Shown here one piece after another: positions 54,194-63,233 of a DNA stretch of 64,000 nucleotides (within the stretch, counting starts at the first letter, position 1; the number at the start of each line of letters is the position of its first letter). A program made the translations under genes and the position numbers. The notes under the pieces were generated by a model that worked only from the letters and a program-made list of their open reading frames with translations, was not told where the DNA came from and made no database searches. Origin of the DNA: Lacihabitans sp. CCS-44 (lineage in GTDB: Bacteria > Bacteroidota > Bacteroidia > Cytophagales > Spirosomataceae); the NCBI RefSeq assembly GCF_024343735.1, contig NZ_RJUE01000054.1:1-64000 (forward strand), in the 5' to 3' direction.

Positions 54194-56137
54194 ATGAAAA
54201 CTAAAAAAAATGTAAAAGTCTTCTTGTTGATAGGAATACTGATTTCTGTCAAAATTGGATTTGGGCAGCAGATTCTTCTTGATAAACCCTTAAGAGCTGG
54301 TGATTTAACTTTATTTCCGGAATTAAATAATGAGACTGTTTATTATTATCTTCCTGATAAAGTAAGAATTGGAAAACACGCAGATGGGAAACCACAATTT
54401 TCCTTTTTAAGATATGTGGAAAATGTCAGAAGCCAAAATGAGTCTCGAGAAGGTGAAGGTGGAGGAATAGTACATGCTGTCATCGAATTAAAAGTTCCAG
54501 ATGAAATGCTATCAAAAGCAAGGCAGGAGTTGAGGCGTTTAAAATCTAATGCTATTATTCAGGGACCAATTGTATATAAAGGCGGAACAATTGCTTTAAT
54601 TTCCTCTTTTACTGACCCAACTAGTGGGTTTACAAAAAAAGTAATTGGGTTAGGCAAAGCTCCAATATTAGACAATGAGAAAGCTGCTATTTCTGTGTTG
54701 TTAACTAAGCAAGGTGCAAAAATACTATGGGAGTCTTTTAGAACCCCAACACCTGATATGAGTATTTCGTTTGAAATGGAAGTTACTGGATTTAGGTCTC
54801 CAATTGGAGCAACTATTGAGGCGAATTTTGATCAAATTTATTCACATCAAAACATCCAAGCTGCAGTCGCAAGTCCTGTTTTGGCAGCAGAAATAAATCA
54901 AACTTTTGATGATCTTGTGAAAACTGGTGCAATAAAAGTAACTCAAGTCGGAACTGATGCCAATATTGAGAGAGCAGTTGAAGCAGCCTATACCAAACTT
55001 ACAAATATGATGTTTGATCCTGCTGGAGGGTCTGGTACACCTAGTCTAAATCAATTGACAGGTACAGGCGGACAACCAAGCCTATTGGATAGAGCAACTA
55101 CAATGTTAAATACCGCTCGGACAGAAACTCGGCAAGAAAATGAAAGAAGAAGAACCGAAGCTACTGAAGAGCTAAGGAATTCTGAAAGATTAGTTAATCC
55201 TGCCACTAATCCGAGTACTACACCTGCACCACCACCTACACCAGAGACTCCGGGTTTGCCTAGTGGTATGCGGAGAGTGCCAAATGATCAAATGACTCAA
55301 CTGGAAGATGTTTATAATAGAAGAAGAAATCTGATAGAGCAGAGCCAAGTTCCACAACCTTCATTGGCGGTTGCATTTTCATATGAACTAAAAAAAATTC
55401 ATCAACAAGGGATATTTAGAATAGACCTAAACAAATTTAACTCAGATAATTTAGTAATGAGATTTGATGAAAACTTTGGGCAAATCAATTGCCAAGAGTG
55501 TTTTAGGCAAGTTAATATTGATGATCCATTTTATCAACAGAGAGAATTGTTGGCATTTTTGGATGGTGCCAATTCAGGGGATTTTGATAAGTATATTAAT
55601 TCTGTAAATGTTACACTTAGAAAAAAACATGCTTCGGGTGAGATTTCTACTGATGAACTTAGAATCGATAGGAAAAATTTAAATGCTGAAGGCAATAATT
55701 TTAAACTCATTTATGGATGGAAAGGGGATGAAAATAGATCTAAATGGCTGGATTATGAATACAAAGCAGATTGGTTCTTTTTTGGCGGCTTTAAATCTAG
55801 TTCTGATTGGCAAAAAAATTCTACATCCACCATTCCATTGTCTGCTCCGTTTGTACGAAGGTTAATCAATATAGAAGCCGATCCAGATGTAATTAAGGCC
55901 GAAAACGTAAGATCAATCGAAGTCAAAGTTTTTATAAAAAATGGTGAAACAGTTCAGCAAAAAGATTTAAGATTAAATACAAGAAACAATCAATTTTCAG
56001 GTCAAATTGAAAGTATTCAATCTAAAGACAATCAAGATTTTGAGTTTGAAATAGTTTGGTATTTATCTGATGGAAAAACAAAAACTTCTGGACGAAAAAC
56101 ATCAAATAGTACATTAATTTATGCAGACACTTTATAA
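54194..56137 (+). CDS. Type A cluster protein 5 with CxxC and coiled insert
   Basis: A 647-residue paralogue of the preceding protein, with the same ILLDKP start after a signal peptide (to about 24), the same YYYLPDK, FSFLRYVENV, GGGIVHAVIEL, ILWESFRTPTPDMSISF blocks, and CxxC at 433/436 before FRQVNIDDPFYQQREL. Where its neighbour has a Gly/Ala segment, this one has about 110 residues of polar, Arg/Glu-rich likely coiled sequence with a proline run (about 285-395). The DNA looks more AT-rich than its flanks by eye. The function is unknown. Confidence 0.75.
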   Translation: MKTKKNVKVFLLIGILISVKIGFGQQILLDKPLRAGDLTLFPELNNETVYYYLPDKVRIGKHADGKPQFSFLRYVENVRSQNESREGEGGGIVHAVIELKVPDEMLSKARQELRRLKSNAIIQGPIVYKGGTIALISSFTDPTSGFTKKVIGLGKAPILDNEKAAISVLLTKQGAKILWESFRTPTPDMSISFEMEVTGFRSPIGATIEANFDQIYSHQNIQAAVASPVLAAEINQTFDDLVKTGAIKVTQVGTDANIERAVEAAYTKLTNMMFDPAGGSGTPSLNQLTGTGGQPSLLDRATTMLNTARTETRQENERRRTEATEELRNSERLVNPATNPSTTPAPPPTPETPGLPSGMRRVPNDQMTQLEDVYNRRRNLIEQSQVPQPSLAVAFSYELKKIHQQGIFRIDLNKFNSDNLVMRFDENFGQINCQECFRQVNIDDPFYQQRELLAFLDGANSGDFDKYINSVNVTLRKKHASGEISTDELRIDRKNLNAEGNNFKLIYGWKGDENRSKWLDYEYKADWFFFGGFKSSSDWQKNSTSTIPLSAPFVRRLINIEADPDVIKAENVRSIEVKVFIKNGETVQQKDLRLNTRNNQFSGQIESIQSKDNQDFEFEIVWYLSDGKTKTSGRKTSNSTLIYADTL

Positions 56138-56146
56138 TTTATTAAC

Positions 56147-57691
56147 ATGAGAAATATATTGATTTTCCTTATTTTTATAATTGCCCAATCAACCTATGGG
56201 CAAACTGTAAATTTTATATATGCTGCTCCGACAGCAAATATAAATACTGCTTTTGGGGCTGGAAATACTTTTGGGTTTACTGTAAAAGATGCCCATAATA
56301 ACGATGTTCCTGTTGTAAATGGTTATAGGTTTATTATTGTACAACCTAGCAACCTAGCAATTTTTAGAGCAAATGCATCTACAGGTATAAAAAAGACATA
56401 TGACTCATTGAGTAAAAATACTTCAATGGTTCACAGAAAACTTCAAAAAGTACTTACACTGGCTCAGCCTAATAAATTGGAATCTATAAATGTTTTCATG
56501 ATTAACGATGTTGGAGGTTTACCGAATGATGCTGGTAGGTATTTTTGTCCTAGTCCAAGAAATGGAAATTTAATGGCTTGGCCATGTGCAAATACATGGT
56601 ATTATACACCAAATAGCAAACATTATGGTAAAGTTTCCTTTGGAGAGGTCGCAATTAGTAGTCATGGTGATTTTAAGGAATGGGAGGCTACACTTTTGCA
56701 TGAATTTTCACATACCCAAATGCTGAAAAACGAAGATACTACCTCAGCAAATTGCGGTTGGGGCAATGGGGGATGCGTTTCGATTGCATATGGAGGAGAT
56801 AGTGGTCACTGGGGTGAAGAACTACAAGGTGATGAGCAATCGCCGTTAGATGAAGGCTTGGCTACCTTTTGGGGTTTGGAACATTCGCCAAACACAGCGG
56901 CAACTCTTGAAGCATTTTTAGTGAATAATGGAAATAGATTTTTATTAGGTAGTCATTCTTTTTTAACTGGAACTTCAGAAATGTGGAATGCCCCTCACAA
57001 TGAAGTTTTCACCGTAACGGTTCCTGAAAGAAATGCTAATGGAGATAGAATAATTAGTGTACCACCATGGAATCCAATCAATTTAGTAAGCAGTCATATA
57101 CAGACAGGTGCTAATTATCAATTGAGGTCTTATAAATGGCTTGATGTACCTGGAAAGTTTATGTATTCAAATGAATTTATGATTCAAGGTTTTTTAAATA
57201 TTTATTATAAAAAGGCCTTTGAAAAAAAAGATACCTCGTATAATAAAATTCTTTCTGTTTCAAGATTGTTGGCATACCCATCTGATCATCAAAGGCATAG
57301 ATATACAGTTAGAGCCGCTATGTGGCTTGCAAAAGAAATGGAAAATTATGCAAACTCAACAACTGGAAGGGCAGAAGCAACCGCAGGATCTTTGGTTTCA
57401 AGTATTTTTCCTTTAGCCTTGTATGATATGCTGGCTCATTTTGGTATGTCAGACGCTGATTTAAGAAGGGAATTTGTAATCAGTAATTATTCAGTAAGTG
57501 GTGTTCCAACTTTAGCACAGCCACTTGCTTTCGAGTCATATATGCTAAAAAGGGCGGAAATTAAAAGGTTACTATGTCCATTTTTAAGTAATAATACAGA
57601 TTGTAGGCAAGCCAATGCTCCAATTTTACTCAATGAGGCAGCAAATGCTTTAGTAACCTATTGTAAGGACCCTTCAAGAATTTTACGATAA
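56147..57691 (+). CDS. Exported HExxH metalloprotease
   Basis: The 514-residue protein has a signal peptide to about 19 (TYGQ). The zinc motif HEFSH (185-189) is followed by PLDEGLATFWG, where E236 is the likely third ligand, a gluzincin-type arrangement. Cysteines around 134-147 and 193-210 could form disulfides. I do not recognise the peptidase family beyond this. Embedded between type A and type C genes with gaps of 9 and 12 bp, it may process the neighbouring proteins or their target. Base composition looks like that of the preceding gene and more AT-rich than the rest. Confidence 0.75.
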   Translation: MRNILIFLIFIIAQSTYGQTVNFIYAAPTANINTAFGAGNTFGFTVKDAHNNDVPVVNGYRFIIVQPSNLAIFRANASTGIKKTYDSLSKNTSMVHRKLQKVLTLAQPNKLESINVFMINDVGGLPNDAGRYFCPSPRNGNLMAWPCANTWYYTPNSKHYGKVSFGEVAISSHGDFKEWEATLLHEFSHTQMLKNEDTTSANCGWGNGGCVSIAYGGDSGHWGEELQGDEQSPLDEGLATFWGLEHSPNTAATLEAFLVNNGNRFLLGSHSFLTGTSEMWNAPHNEVFTVTVPERNANGDRIISVPPWNPINLVSSHIQTGANYQLRSYKWLDVPGKFMYSNEFMIQGFLNIYYKKAFEKKDTSYNKILSVSRLLAYPSDHQRHRYTVRAAMWLAKEMENYANSTTGRAEATAGSLVSSIFPLALYDMLAHFGMSDADLRREFVISNYSVSGVPTLAQPLAFESYMLKRAEIKRLLCPFLSNNTDCRQANAPILLNEAANALVTYCKDPSRILR

Positions 57692-57703
57692 ATCTCAACA
57701 GCC

Positions 57704-60076
57704 ATGAAATACACAATAATCCTATTTTTCATAAGTATTTGCTCTCTCGCACAGCCCCCTACAAGGGTGCTGTCGCGAGATTTGCAGACCGTCAAAACTG
57801 CCACGGTTTTAAAACCAAGTGTTGTGAGTTTTGTGAAGGTGCCAGCTGTGTTTGAAGTAACTGCCAGTCAGGCTAATACAAAAGGGCATATACTAAAACT
57901 AGACAATGTTTCATGTAACGGAAATCCAAATGCGGTGGTGTTTGCCATGCAAAAATTTGGCAATTACAATGCCAACGAAATTGGAGTTTGGTATGATGGC
58001 TCTTCTTGGACAGTTTTTAACCAAAATCGCCAACCGATACCTATGGGCTGCAAATTTAATATCTTGGCTTTTGACAATGCACCTGGAAATGTATTTACAC
58101 ATACAACTCAGACAAGTAATATCGCTGGCCATGTTACTACTATTGACAATCCCCAAACCAATGGAAAAGGTGACATCATCGCCATAGTTTCGCAAAATTA
58201 TGGAAAATACAATACCTCGCCAGTTGGACTTTGGTGGAACAATGGCAAGTGGACAATTTTCAATCAGAATTTTAGTCCAATGCCAGTGGGGACAAAATTC
58301 AATGTTTTGGTACTCAAAGGAGATGTAGCTCGAAAATATGGAGAAGTTACAGCAATGGCTTCTCAGCAAAAGACAGAAGTCTCAAACCGAAAAATTCCCC
58401 ATTTGATGACCATAGACAACAGTGCGGCTAATAATAATCCAAATGCTATAGTTTTTGCAACACACAAGTGGATAGGTACTTACAATGTCCATCCGGTTGG
58501 AGTTTGGTACAGCGGAGGCAGGTGGACGGTTTTTAATGAAAACCAGCAGGAAATGAAACTCAACAACGATTTCAATATTGTTGCATTCATTAAAGAGGGT
58601 TCAGGCTCAGACACCAAAACTTCGCCGGTAGTGAAAAAAGTCAATACCTATGATATCATCAAAAACAATCCCAACATATTGGTAATTAGGCCAAAATTTG
58701 AGTTGCCGGGTTCTACCACACCTTCTCAAATTCCTCCTCCAGCACCCGAGTCATTAGATCCTTTGGGGCCAAAAATGAGCGGAATTCCACATTTAATGCG
58801 TGCAGAAGTGAGTGAAAATTTCAGGCAAGTATTGACAAGGATTAATTTGTTTGATGAATTGTACGAAGACAAAAATCCCAAGTCCAATATTTATTATTAT
58901 TTACCTGCCAAGTACTCTCTAAAATGGGATTCGGAACTAAAAAATTATTCATTTTCCGTGTATTACCTTTCTGCTGCAGACGGAAGTCGTGGCTCAGTGA
59001 TAGTTACTGCCAAACTTTTTCCAAATATCAGAGAGGAAGATGTGATTTTGGCAGAAAAACTCTTGGCCAAAACTTATGGAAAAGAAGTAAAATTGAGGTC
59101 ATTGACCATGCTTCTAAAAGACACACCAAAGGTTAATTTCGGAAGTGCCCTTTCAAATTTTGATGTGAAAAATGAAAGTATAAATATCACCGTTCCTTCT
59201 GATGTTTTTTCACCCATAATCATGTCATGGAGGATGGATACTCGGGTGGAAGACCTCATAGGTGCTATGATGAATGACCAGGGACTATCCGGAAACATCA
59301 CTTTTTCGCCCATGGGAGATGTAGAAAAGAATATTTCGGTGATAGCCTCCATGAAAGTAAATGAAGCTCAGACATTCGGACAAATGCGATATGATGACGG
59401 TTTGATTTTGTTGAAAGAACCAAAAAATAATTTTGATTACCCAATTACGCTCAAGAATCTTTTGGTATTAAAGAAAAAAGATAACGGTACTAATTTTAGC
59501 ACCGAGCAGATAAAAATCACCTCTATTTCATCACCACCACATGAGGTTTTTAGAGTTAATCCGCTCGATATTATCAAAGTGAGTAAAGCCACCTTGGTAG
59601 AGCCTATGGATTTCGTGAATGACAAACGAGACTCTATCAGGAAAAAGGAGGTTGAAAGTATATGGGTGGATTATAGTGTTGACAATTGTGCCGACTGCAA
59701 TTTGGCTATTCAACAAAAGATTCTGAATGGTACTACGTCAAGCAAAATTCAAAAAATTGCTTTGGAAGTGATGAATCCCTTAGAATTCACAAAAGCATCG
59801 GCCATAAAAATACAGATAAAGTCTGTGATGGGCGATCCAAATGGGAAAAGTGAGCAGTTACTTCCAACTATTGATATAAAAGAAGATTTAAAGTCTATTT
59901 CGGGTGGTGATTTGTTTGTAACAGAAGGCAAAGACCCGGCTTTTGATTACAAAATCTATGTTTTAATGAAAGATGGGACGCTGTTAGAAAGTGACTGGAT
60001 AACCCATGACAATTTGATTTTGACTTTGGGCGAAGCTCAAATAAAAGAATTATTCTCACAATTTGCCAATCCATGA
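57704..60076 (+). CDS. Type C cluster protein with three DUF7452-like repeats
   Basis: The 790-residue protein has a signal peptide (to about 16). Three repeats follow at about 50-123, 130-205 and 218-286, each with a DN.....NPNA or similar start, GVWY/GLWW, W-T-[VI]-FN and a KFN[IV]L ending, a module I associate with Pfam DUF7452. After a proline-rich linker, the type C core starts with IYYYLPAKYSL (about 387) and FSVYYL. It includes C662/C665 (CADC) and ends with YKIYVLMKDGTLLESDW. The repeats probably bind a surface or matrix ligand. It overlaps the next gene by ATGA. Confidence 0.7.
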   Translation: MKYTIILFFISICSLAQPPTRVLSRDLQTVKTATVLKPSVVSFVKVPAVFEVTASQANTKGHILKLDNVSCNGNPNAVVFAMQKFGNYNANEIGVWYDGSSWTVFNQNRQPIPMGCKFNILAFDNAPGNVFTHTTQTSNIAGHVTTIDNPQTNGKGDIIAIVSQNYGKYNTSPVGLWWNNGKWTIFNQNFSPMPVGTKFNVLVLKGDVARKYGEVTAMASQQKTEVSNRKIPHLMTIDNSAANNNPNAIVFATHKWIGTYNVHPVGVWYSGGRWTVFNENQQEMKLNNDFNIVAFIKEGSGSDTKTSPVVKKVNTYDIIKNNPNILVIRPKFELPGSTTPSQIPPPAPESLDPLGPKMSGIPHLMRAEVSENFRQVLTRINLFDELYEDKNPKSNIYYYLPAKYSLKWDSELKNYSFSVYYLSAADGSRGSVIVTAKLFPNIREEDVILAEKLLAKTYGKEVKLRSLTMLLKDTPKVNFGSALSNFDVKNESINITVPSDVFSPIIMSWRMDTRVEDLIGAMMNDQGLSGNITFSPMGDVEKNISVIASMKVNEAQTFGQMRYDDGLILLKEPKNNFDYPITLKNLLVLKKKDNGTNFSTEQIKITSISSPPHEVFRVNPLDIIKVSKATLVEPMDFVNDKRDSIRKKEVESIWVDYSVDNCADCNLAIQQKILNGTTSSKIQKIALEVMNPLEFTKASAIKIQIKSVMGDPNGKSEQLLPTIDIKEDLKSISGGDLFVTEGKDPAFDYKIYVLMKDGTLLESDWITHDNLILTLGEAQIKELFSQFANP

Positions 60077-61485
60077 AGACAAAAATAAATATCAAAAAGT
60101 ATTTGGCCTTAGCGATTGCTTTGGTCAATACTTTGATGATTACTGCACAACCCAATATGAGTACTAAAAAGGTTATAAATGATTTAACTATCTATCAAGA
60201 TTTTCTGAATAAAAAGATATTCTATTTTGCTCCAGGTCATATAAAATTGGTAAAAGAAGCCAATGGCAAACCGAAGTTTTCACTTTTATCGATGAGATAC
60301 ACTGGCACATCTGCCACTGGGAATAGTGGTGATAAAAGATTTACGAATCTTGTTCAGTTTACCGTGCAATTGGAAAGCCCTAAGCCAGAAGTTGTGAATT
60401 CTGTAAAACAATCTTTAGGCGGGAATGGAATTCAACTTCGATCTTTTCCTGTCAAAAATATAGAGAACAATTTGGTAGCTTTTTTCAACGATAAAGAGAA
60501 AGAAATTGCTAAATCAAGCGGAATAATTGAGGAGAAAACAGGAAGTTCTGAAAGCTTTTGGACGGAGAGAAGCCTCAATTTTAGACTCAGTAATGAAGAT
60601 GCTCAATTATTGATAGACCAAATAGAGCATAAAAAATGTGCTTTAAGCTTTAATTATGCATTTTGGGGCGACTGTGTCAATGGAGTGGATGGAACAGTAA
60701 ATATTACAGGAACTAAGAGGATAAAGCCAATTGAAATTTCGGCGGAGATAGTCAAAGACACCACTATTAGATACCAAGTAGTTTCTTCGGATATTTTACA
60801 GATTGAATTGGACCATGAAAAATTTCCAGACTTGATCGAAAAAATCGACCTCAATGAGGAAGTTCCGCCTGCCTACGCACTGTTAGAGGCTCGTTGTTAT
60901 GATTTTTATGACAATCTGCGTCCTGATTTATTTATGAAAACGCTAGAAATACAAGCTGTTGGAGTAAATGGAAAGCCAGTTTTATTGCCTGCAAAGCGAT
61001 TTACAAAAAACAAACCCGATGTTTTTTCTATTCAGATTCAATTTCCTTTTGCTGTTCGCATGTATCAACCTTTCAAATATCGAGTTACCGAATATCTTTC
61101 AGATGGCAAGCGATTGGAAGGTCAATGGATTGAAAAGGCCTCATTTACCGAATTAATTGATATCACTACGCCTCTAGATTTGAACAAATATGAAAATAAG
61201 AGCTTGGAATTTGAGCTTGAAAATGAGGGTTTTATACGAGATAGTGTTGCTACAATTGAAGCTGAATTTTCTTATTTTCTTAATGAGAAAACTGTTGCCA
61301 AATTGATAAAGTTTGATGATTCCCAAAGATTACTAACTAACATTCTTTTTGATAAAAATCATCCTTTGTTGTATGCCTTTTATGTCTCTCTAAAAAAAGG
61401 TGGTAAACTAAAAACCGAATCTAAAGAACTAATTGAAAGTTATTTATATATAAAATCTAAAGATATTTTCGACAATCTGAATTAA
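60073..61485 (+). CDS. Type B cluster protein 1, exported
   Basis: A 470-residue protein with a signal peptide (to about 26, ITAQ). Type B hallmarks are DLTIYQDF, a FYFAPGHIKLVK variant of the YYYLP block, KPKFSLLSMRYTG, GDKRFTNLVQFTVQLE, LGGNGIQLRSFPVKNIE, and FWTERSLNFRLS. The C-terminal half has FKYRVTEYLSDGKRLEGQW, like the end of types A and C, and then a second copy-like unit (YAFYVSLKKGGKLK). The next type B protein begins in the same way. The function is unknown. Confidence 0.7.
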   Translation: MKTKINIKKYLALAIALVNTLMITAQPNMSTKKVINDLTIYQDFLNKKIFYFAPGHIKLVKEANGKPKFSLLSMRYTGTSATGNSGDKRFTNLVQFTVQLESPKPEVVNSVKQSLGGNGIQLRSFPVKNIENNLVAFFNDKEKEIAKSSGIIEEKTGSSESFWTERSLNFRLSNEDAQLLIDQIEHKKCALSFNYAFWGDCVNGVDGTVNITGTKRIKPIEISAEIVKDTTIRYQVVSSDILQIELDHEKFPDLIEKIDLNEEVPPAYALLEARCYDFYDNLRPDLFMKTLEIQAVGVNGKPVLLPAKRFTKNKPDVFSIQIQFPFAVRMYQPFKYRVTEYLSDGKRLEGQWIEKASFTELIDITTPLDLNKYENKSLEFELENEGFIRDSVATIEAEFSYFLNEKTVAKLIKFDDSQRLLTNILFDKNHPLLYAFYVSLKKGGKLKTESKELIESYLYIKSKDIFDNLN

Positions 61486-61496
61486 CCAAAATAGCC

Positions 61497-63233
61497 ATGA
61501 AAACCATTAAATTTCTAATCCTTTTCTTGTTTTTTACAGGAGCATTTGCTCAGGTAAAAACAACCTTACCCGTGAGTCCTAGCATTAAAACTACGGTGCC
61601 TATCACTACAAGTCCAGTTGTGAAAACAACCACTACGCCAACAGTAAAGCCGGTGGTGACACCAACGGTAAAACCTGTATCAAACGTCAATCAGGCGGTA
61701 ATTACCGGTCCAGTTATTAAAAATACGACTCCTGTGGTAACAGGTACAATAATTCCTGGAGTAATAAAACCACCAGTAACAGGCGGAAAAACTCCAAGCC
61801 CAGTTACTACTACAAATCCCGTTACCACGCCCAGTTCTCCAACACCTGAAACTAGTCCGGGAGGCGGAGGTTTCAATCCAAATTTTGAAGAAGTATCGAG
61901 TGCAGTAGATAAATTAATAAACAATGATTTGGTAAAGAGCTTATTTACAAGACAAAAGGCTGTCAAAATTGAAGGAGCGTTGGGGCCTAATGTGGCCGTT
62001 CAAAAGAATGTTCGTTTATTATTGAAGGACAAAGAACTGAAGCCTTTTTTCGATAAAATAAATATCTCTGACGAAGTATTTGACGATAAAAATCCCGACG
62101 CCAAAGTTATTTATTATTTGCCTCAAAGTTATCAGATCAAATACTCACCAGACAAAAAAGATTATTCTTTTAATGTGTTTTATAAAACAGCAGATGCCAG
62201 TGAAGGTAGAGTTATTGCCACGGCACAGTTGTATCCCAACATAGACGAACAAGATATTTTGATTGCTGAAAAAATACTCAGGAAAGAGCTGAAAAAAGAT
62301 ATCCAATTGGTTCCTTTGCCATTGAATAATACTCCAAAAATATCGTTTGAAAACTTTCTCCAAACCAATTACAACATAGCAGAAGCTGATATTTCGACCC
62401 ATGCCCCAACTGATATTTTTGATCCAATTACGGTTTCTTGGAAAATGGATGCCAACTCGGCAAATAACTTGGTAAATCTACTTACAAACAACCTAGAGAT
62501 ACCGGGCAACGTATATTTCTCTCCCAACACAGATGGAGCTAAGCAGATTCCGGTGCCTTTTAAAATCAAATTTAACGATAAGGATACCTTTGGTACTCTA
62601 CAGTTTGTAAAGGATGAAAACACTTTTTCAGGCATCGTAAATAACAGTTTTGAGTATCCTATTGTGATTGAAAGTGCAAACGTTTTAAATGAAAAAGGCA
62701 AAAATTATGAAGTCAAGAAATTTGAAACAAAATACTCCAAAATGCAGCCCGGTGCTTCTTTAAACATAAAAGACATATTAAAGGAGCCAAAAGAATCTAA
62801 AGAAATACAGAGCCAGGATGCACAGCAAGTTTGGTTTACTTACTCTACCAAAACTTGCGAGGAGTGTGACCTTGGAATTCAAGAAAAACTATTAAAAGGA
62901 ACTTCAAATAAATTGGTAAAGCGTATTGAAATTCAGGTGCTTACTCCAATTTCTTCCACTGGTGCAAACTCTTTCAGGTTACTGTTTAAATCTATTCAAG
63001 GCGATCCTAGAGGTACTAATGAAGTGATATTGCCCATGGTCACCATCAAAGAAGATAATACTGCAATCAATGGAGGAGAGCTATTTATTCTTAACAATGA
63101 TCAGCCTACTTATCAGTATAAACTCATAAGAATAGACAAAGATGCTTCAAAAACGGAGAGTGATTGGATTCAAACCAACGATTTGCTTTTGATAATTGGT
63201 GAAAAAACGGTTACTGATTTGATAAAGAAATGA
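61497..63233 (+). CDS. Type C cluster protein with Pro/Thr stalk
   Basis: A 578-residue protein with a signal peptide (to about 18, AFAQ) and about 100 residues of Thr/Pro/Val-rich repetitive sequence (KTT, TPTVKP, TTNPVTT) that resembles an extended surface stalk. The type C core follows from about 195: VIYYLPQSYQIKYS, FNVFYK, LYPNIDEQDILIAEKIL, FSPNTDGAKQIP, CEEC at 454-457 and YKLIRIDKDASKTESDW. It matches the C-terminal core of the 57704 protein but has the stalk in place of the three repeats. It ends in ATGA overlap with the last gene. Confidence 0.7.
   Translation: MKTIKFLILFLFFTGAFAQVKTTLPVSPSIKTTVPITTSPVVKTTTTPTVKPVVTPTVKPVSNVNQAVITGPVIKNTTPVVTGTIIPGVIKPPVTGGKTPSPVTTTNPVTTPSSPTPETSPGGGGFNPNFEEVSSAVDKLINNDLVKSLFTRQKAVKIEGALGPNVAVQKNVRLLLKDKELKPFFDKINISDEVFDDKNPDAKVIYYLPQSYQIKYSPDKKDYSFNVFYKTADASEGRVIATAQLYPNIDEQDILIAEKILRKELKKDIQLVPLPLNNTPKISFENFLQTNYNIAEADISTHAPTDIFDPITVSWKMDANSANNLVNLLTNNLEIPGNVYFSPNTDGAKQIPVPFKIKFNDKDTFGTLQFVKDENTFSGIVNNSFEYPIVIESANVLNEKGKNYEVKKFETKYSKMQPGASLNIKDILKEPKESKEIQSQDAQQVWFTYSTKTCEECDLGIQEKLLKGTSNKLVKRIEIQVLTPISSTGANSFRLLFKSIQGDPRGTNEVILPMVTIKEDNTAINGGELFILNNDQPTYQYKLIRIDKDASKTESDWIQTNDLLLIIGEKTVTDLIKK

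Noticed and set aside
45470-63233. Type IX sorting tails on the cluster proteins
   Set aside because: The C-termini lack the PNP, G-x-x-V and K-x-V/LV pattern seen in the 26467 gene product; they end in a different beta unit.
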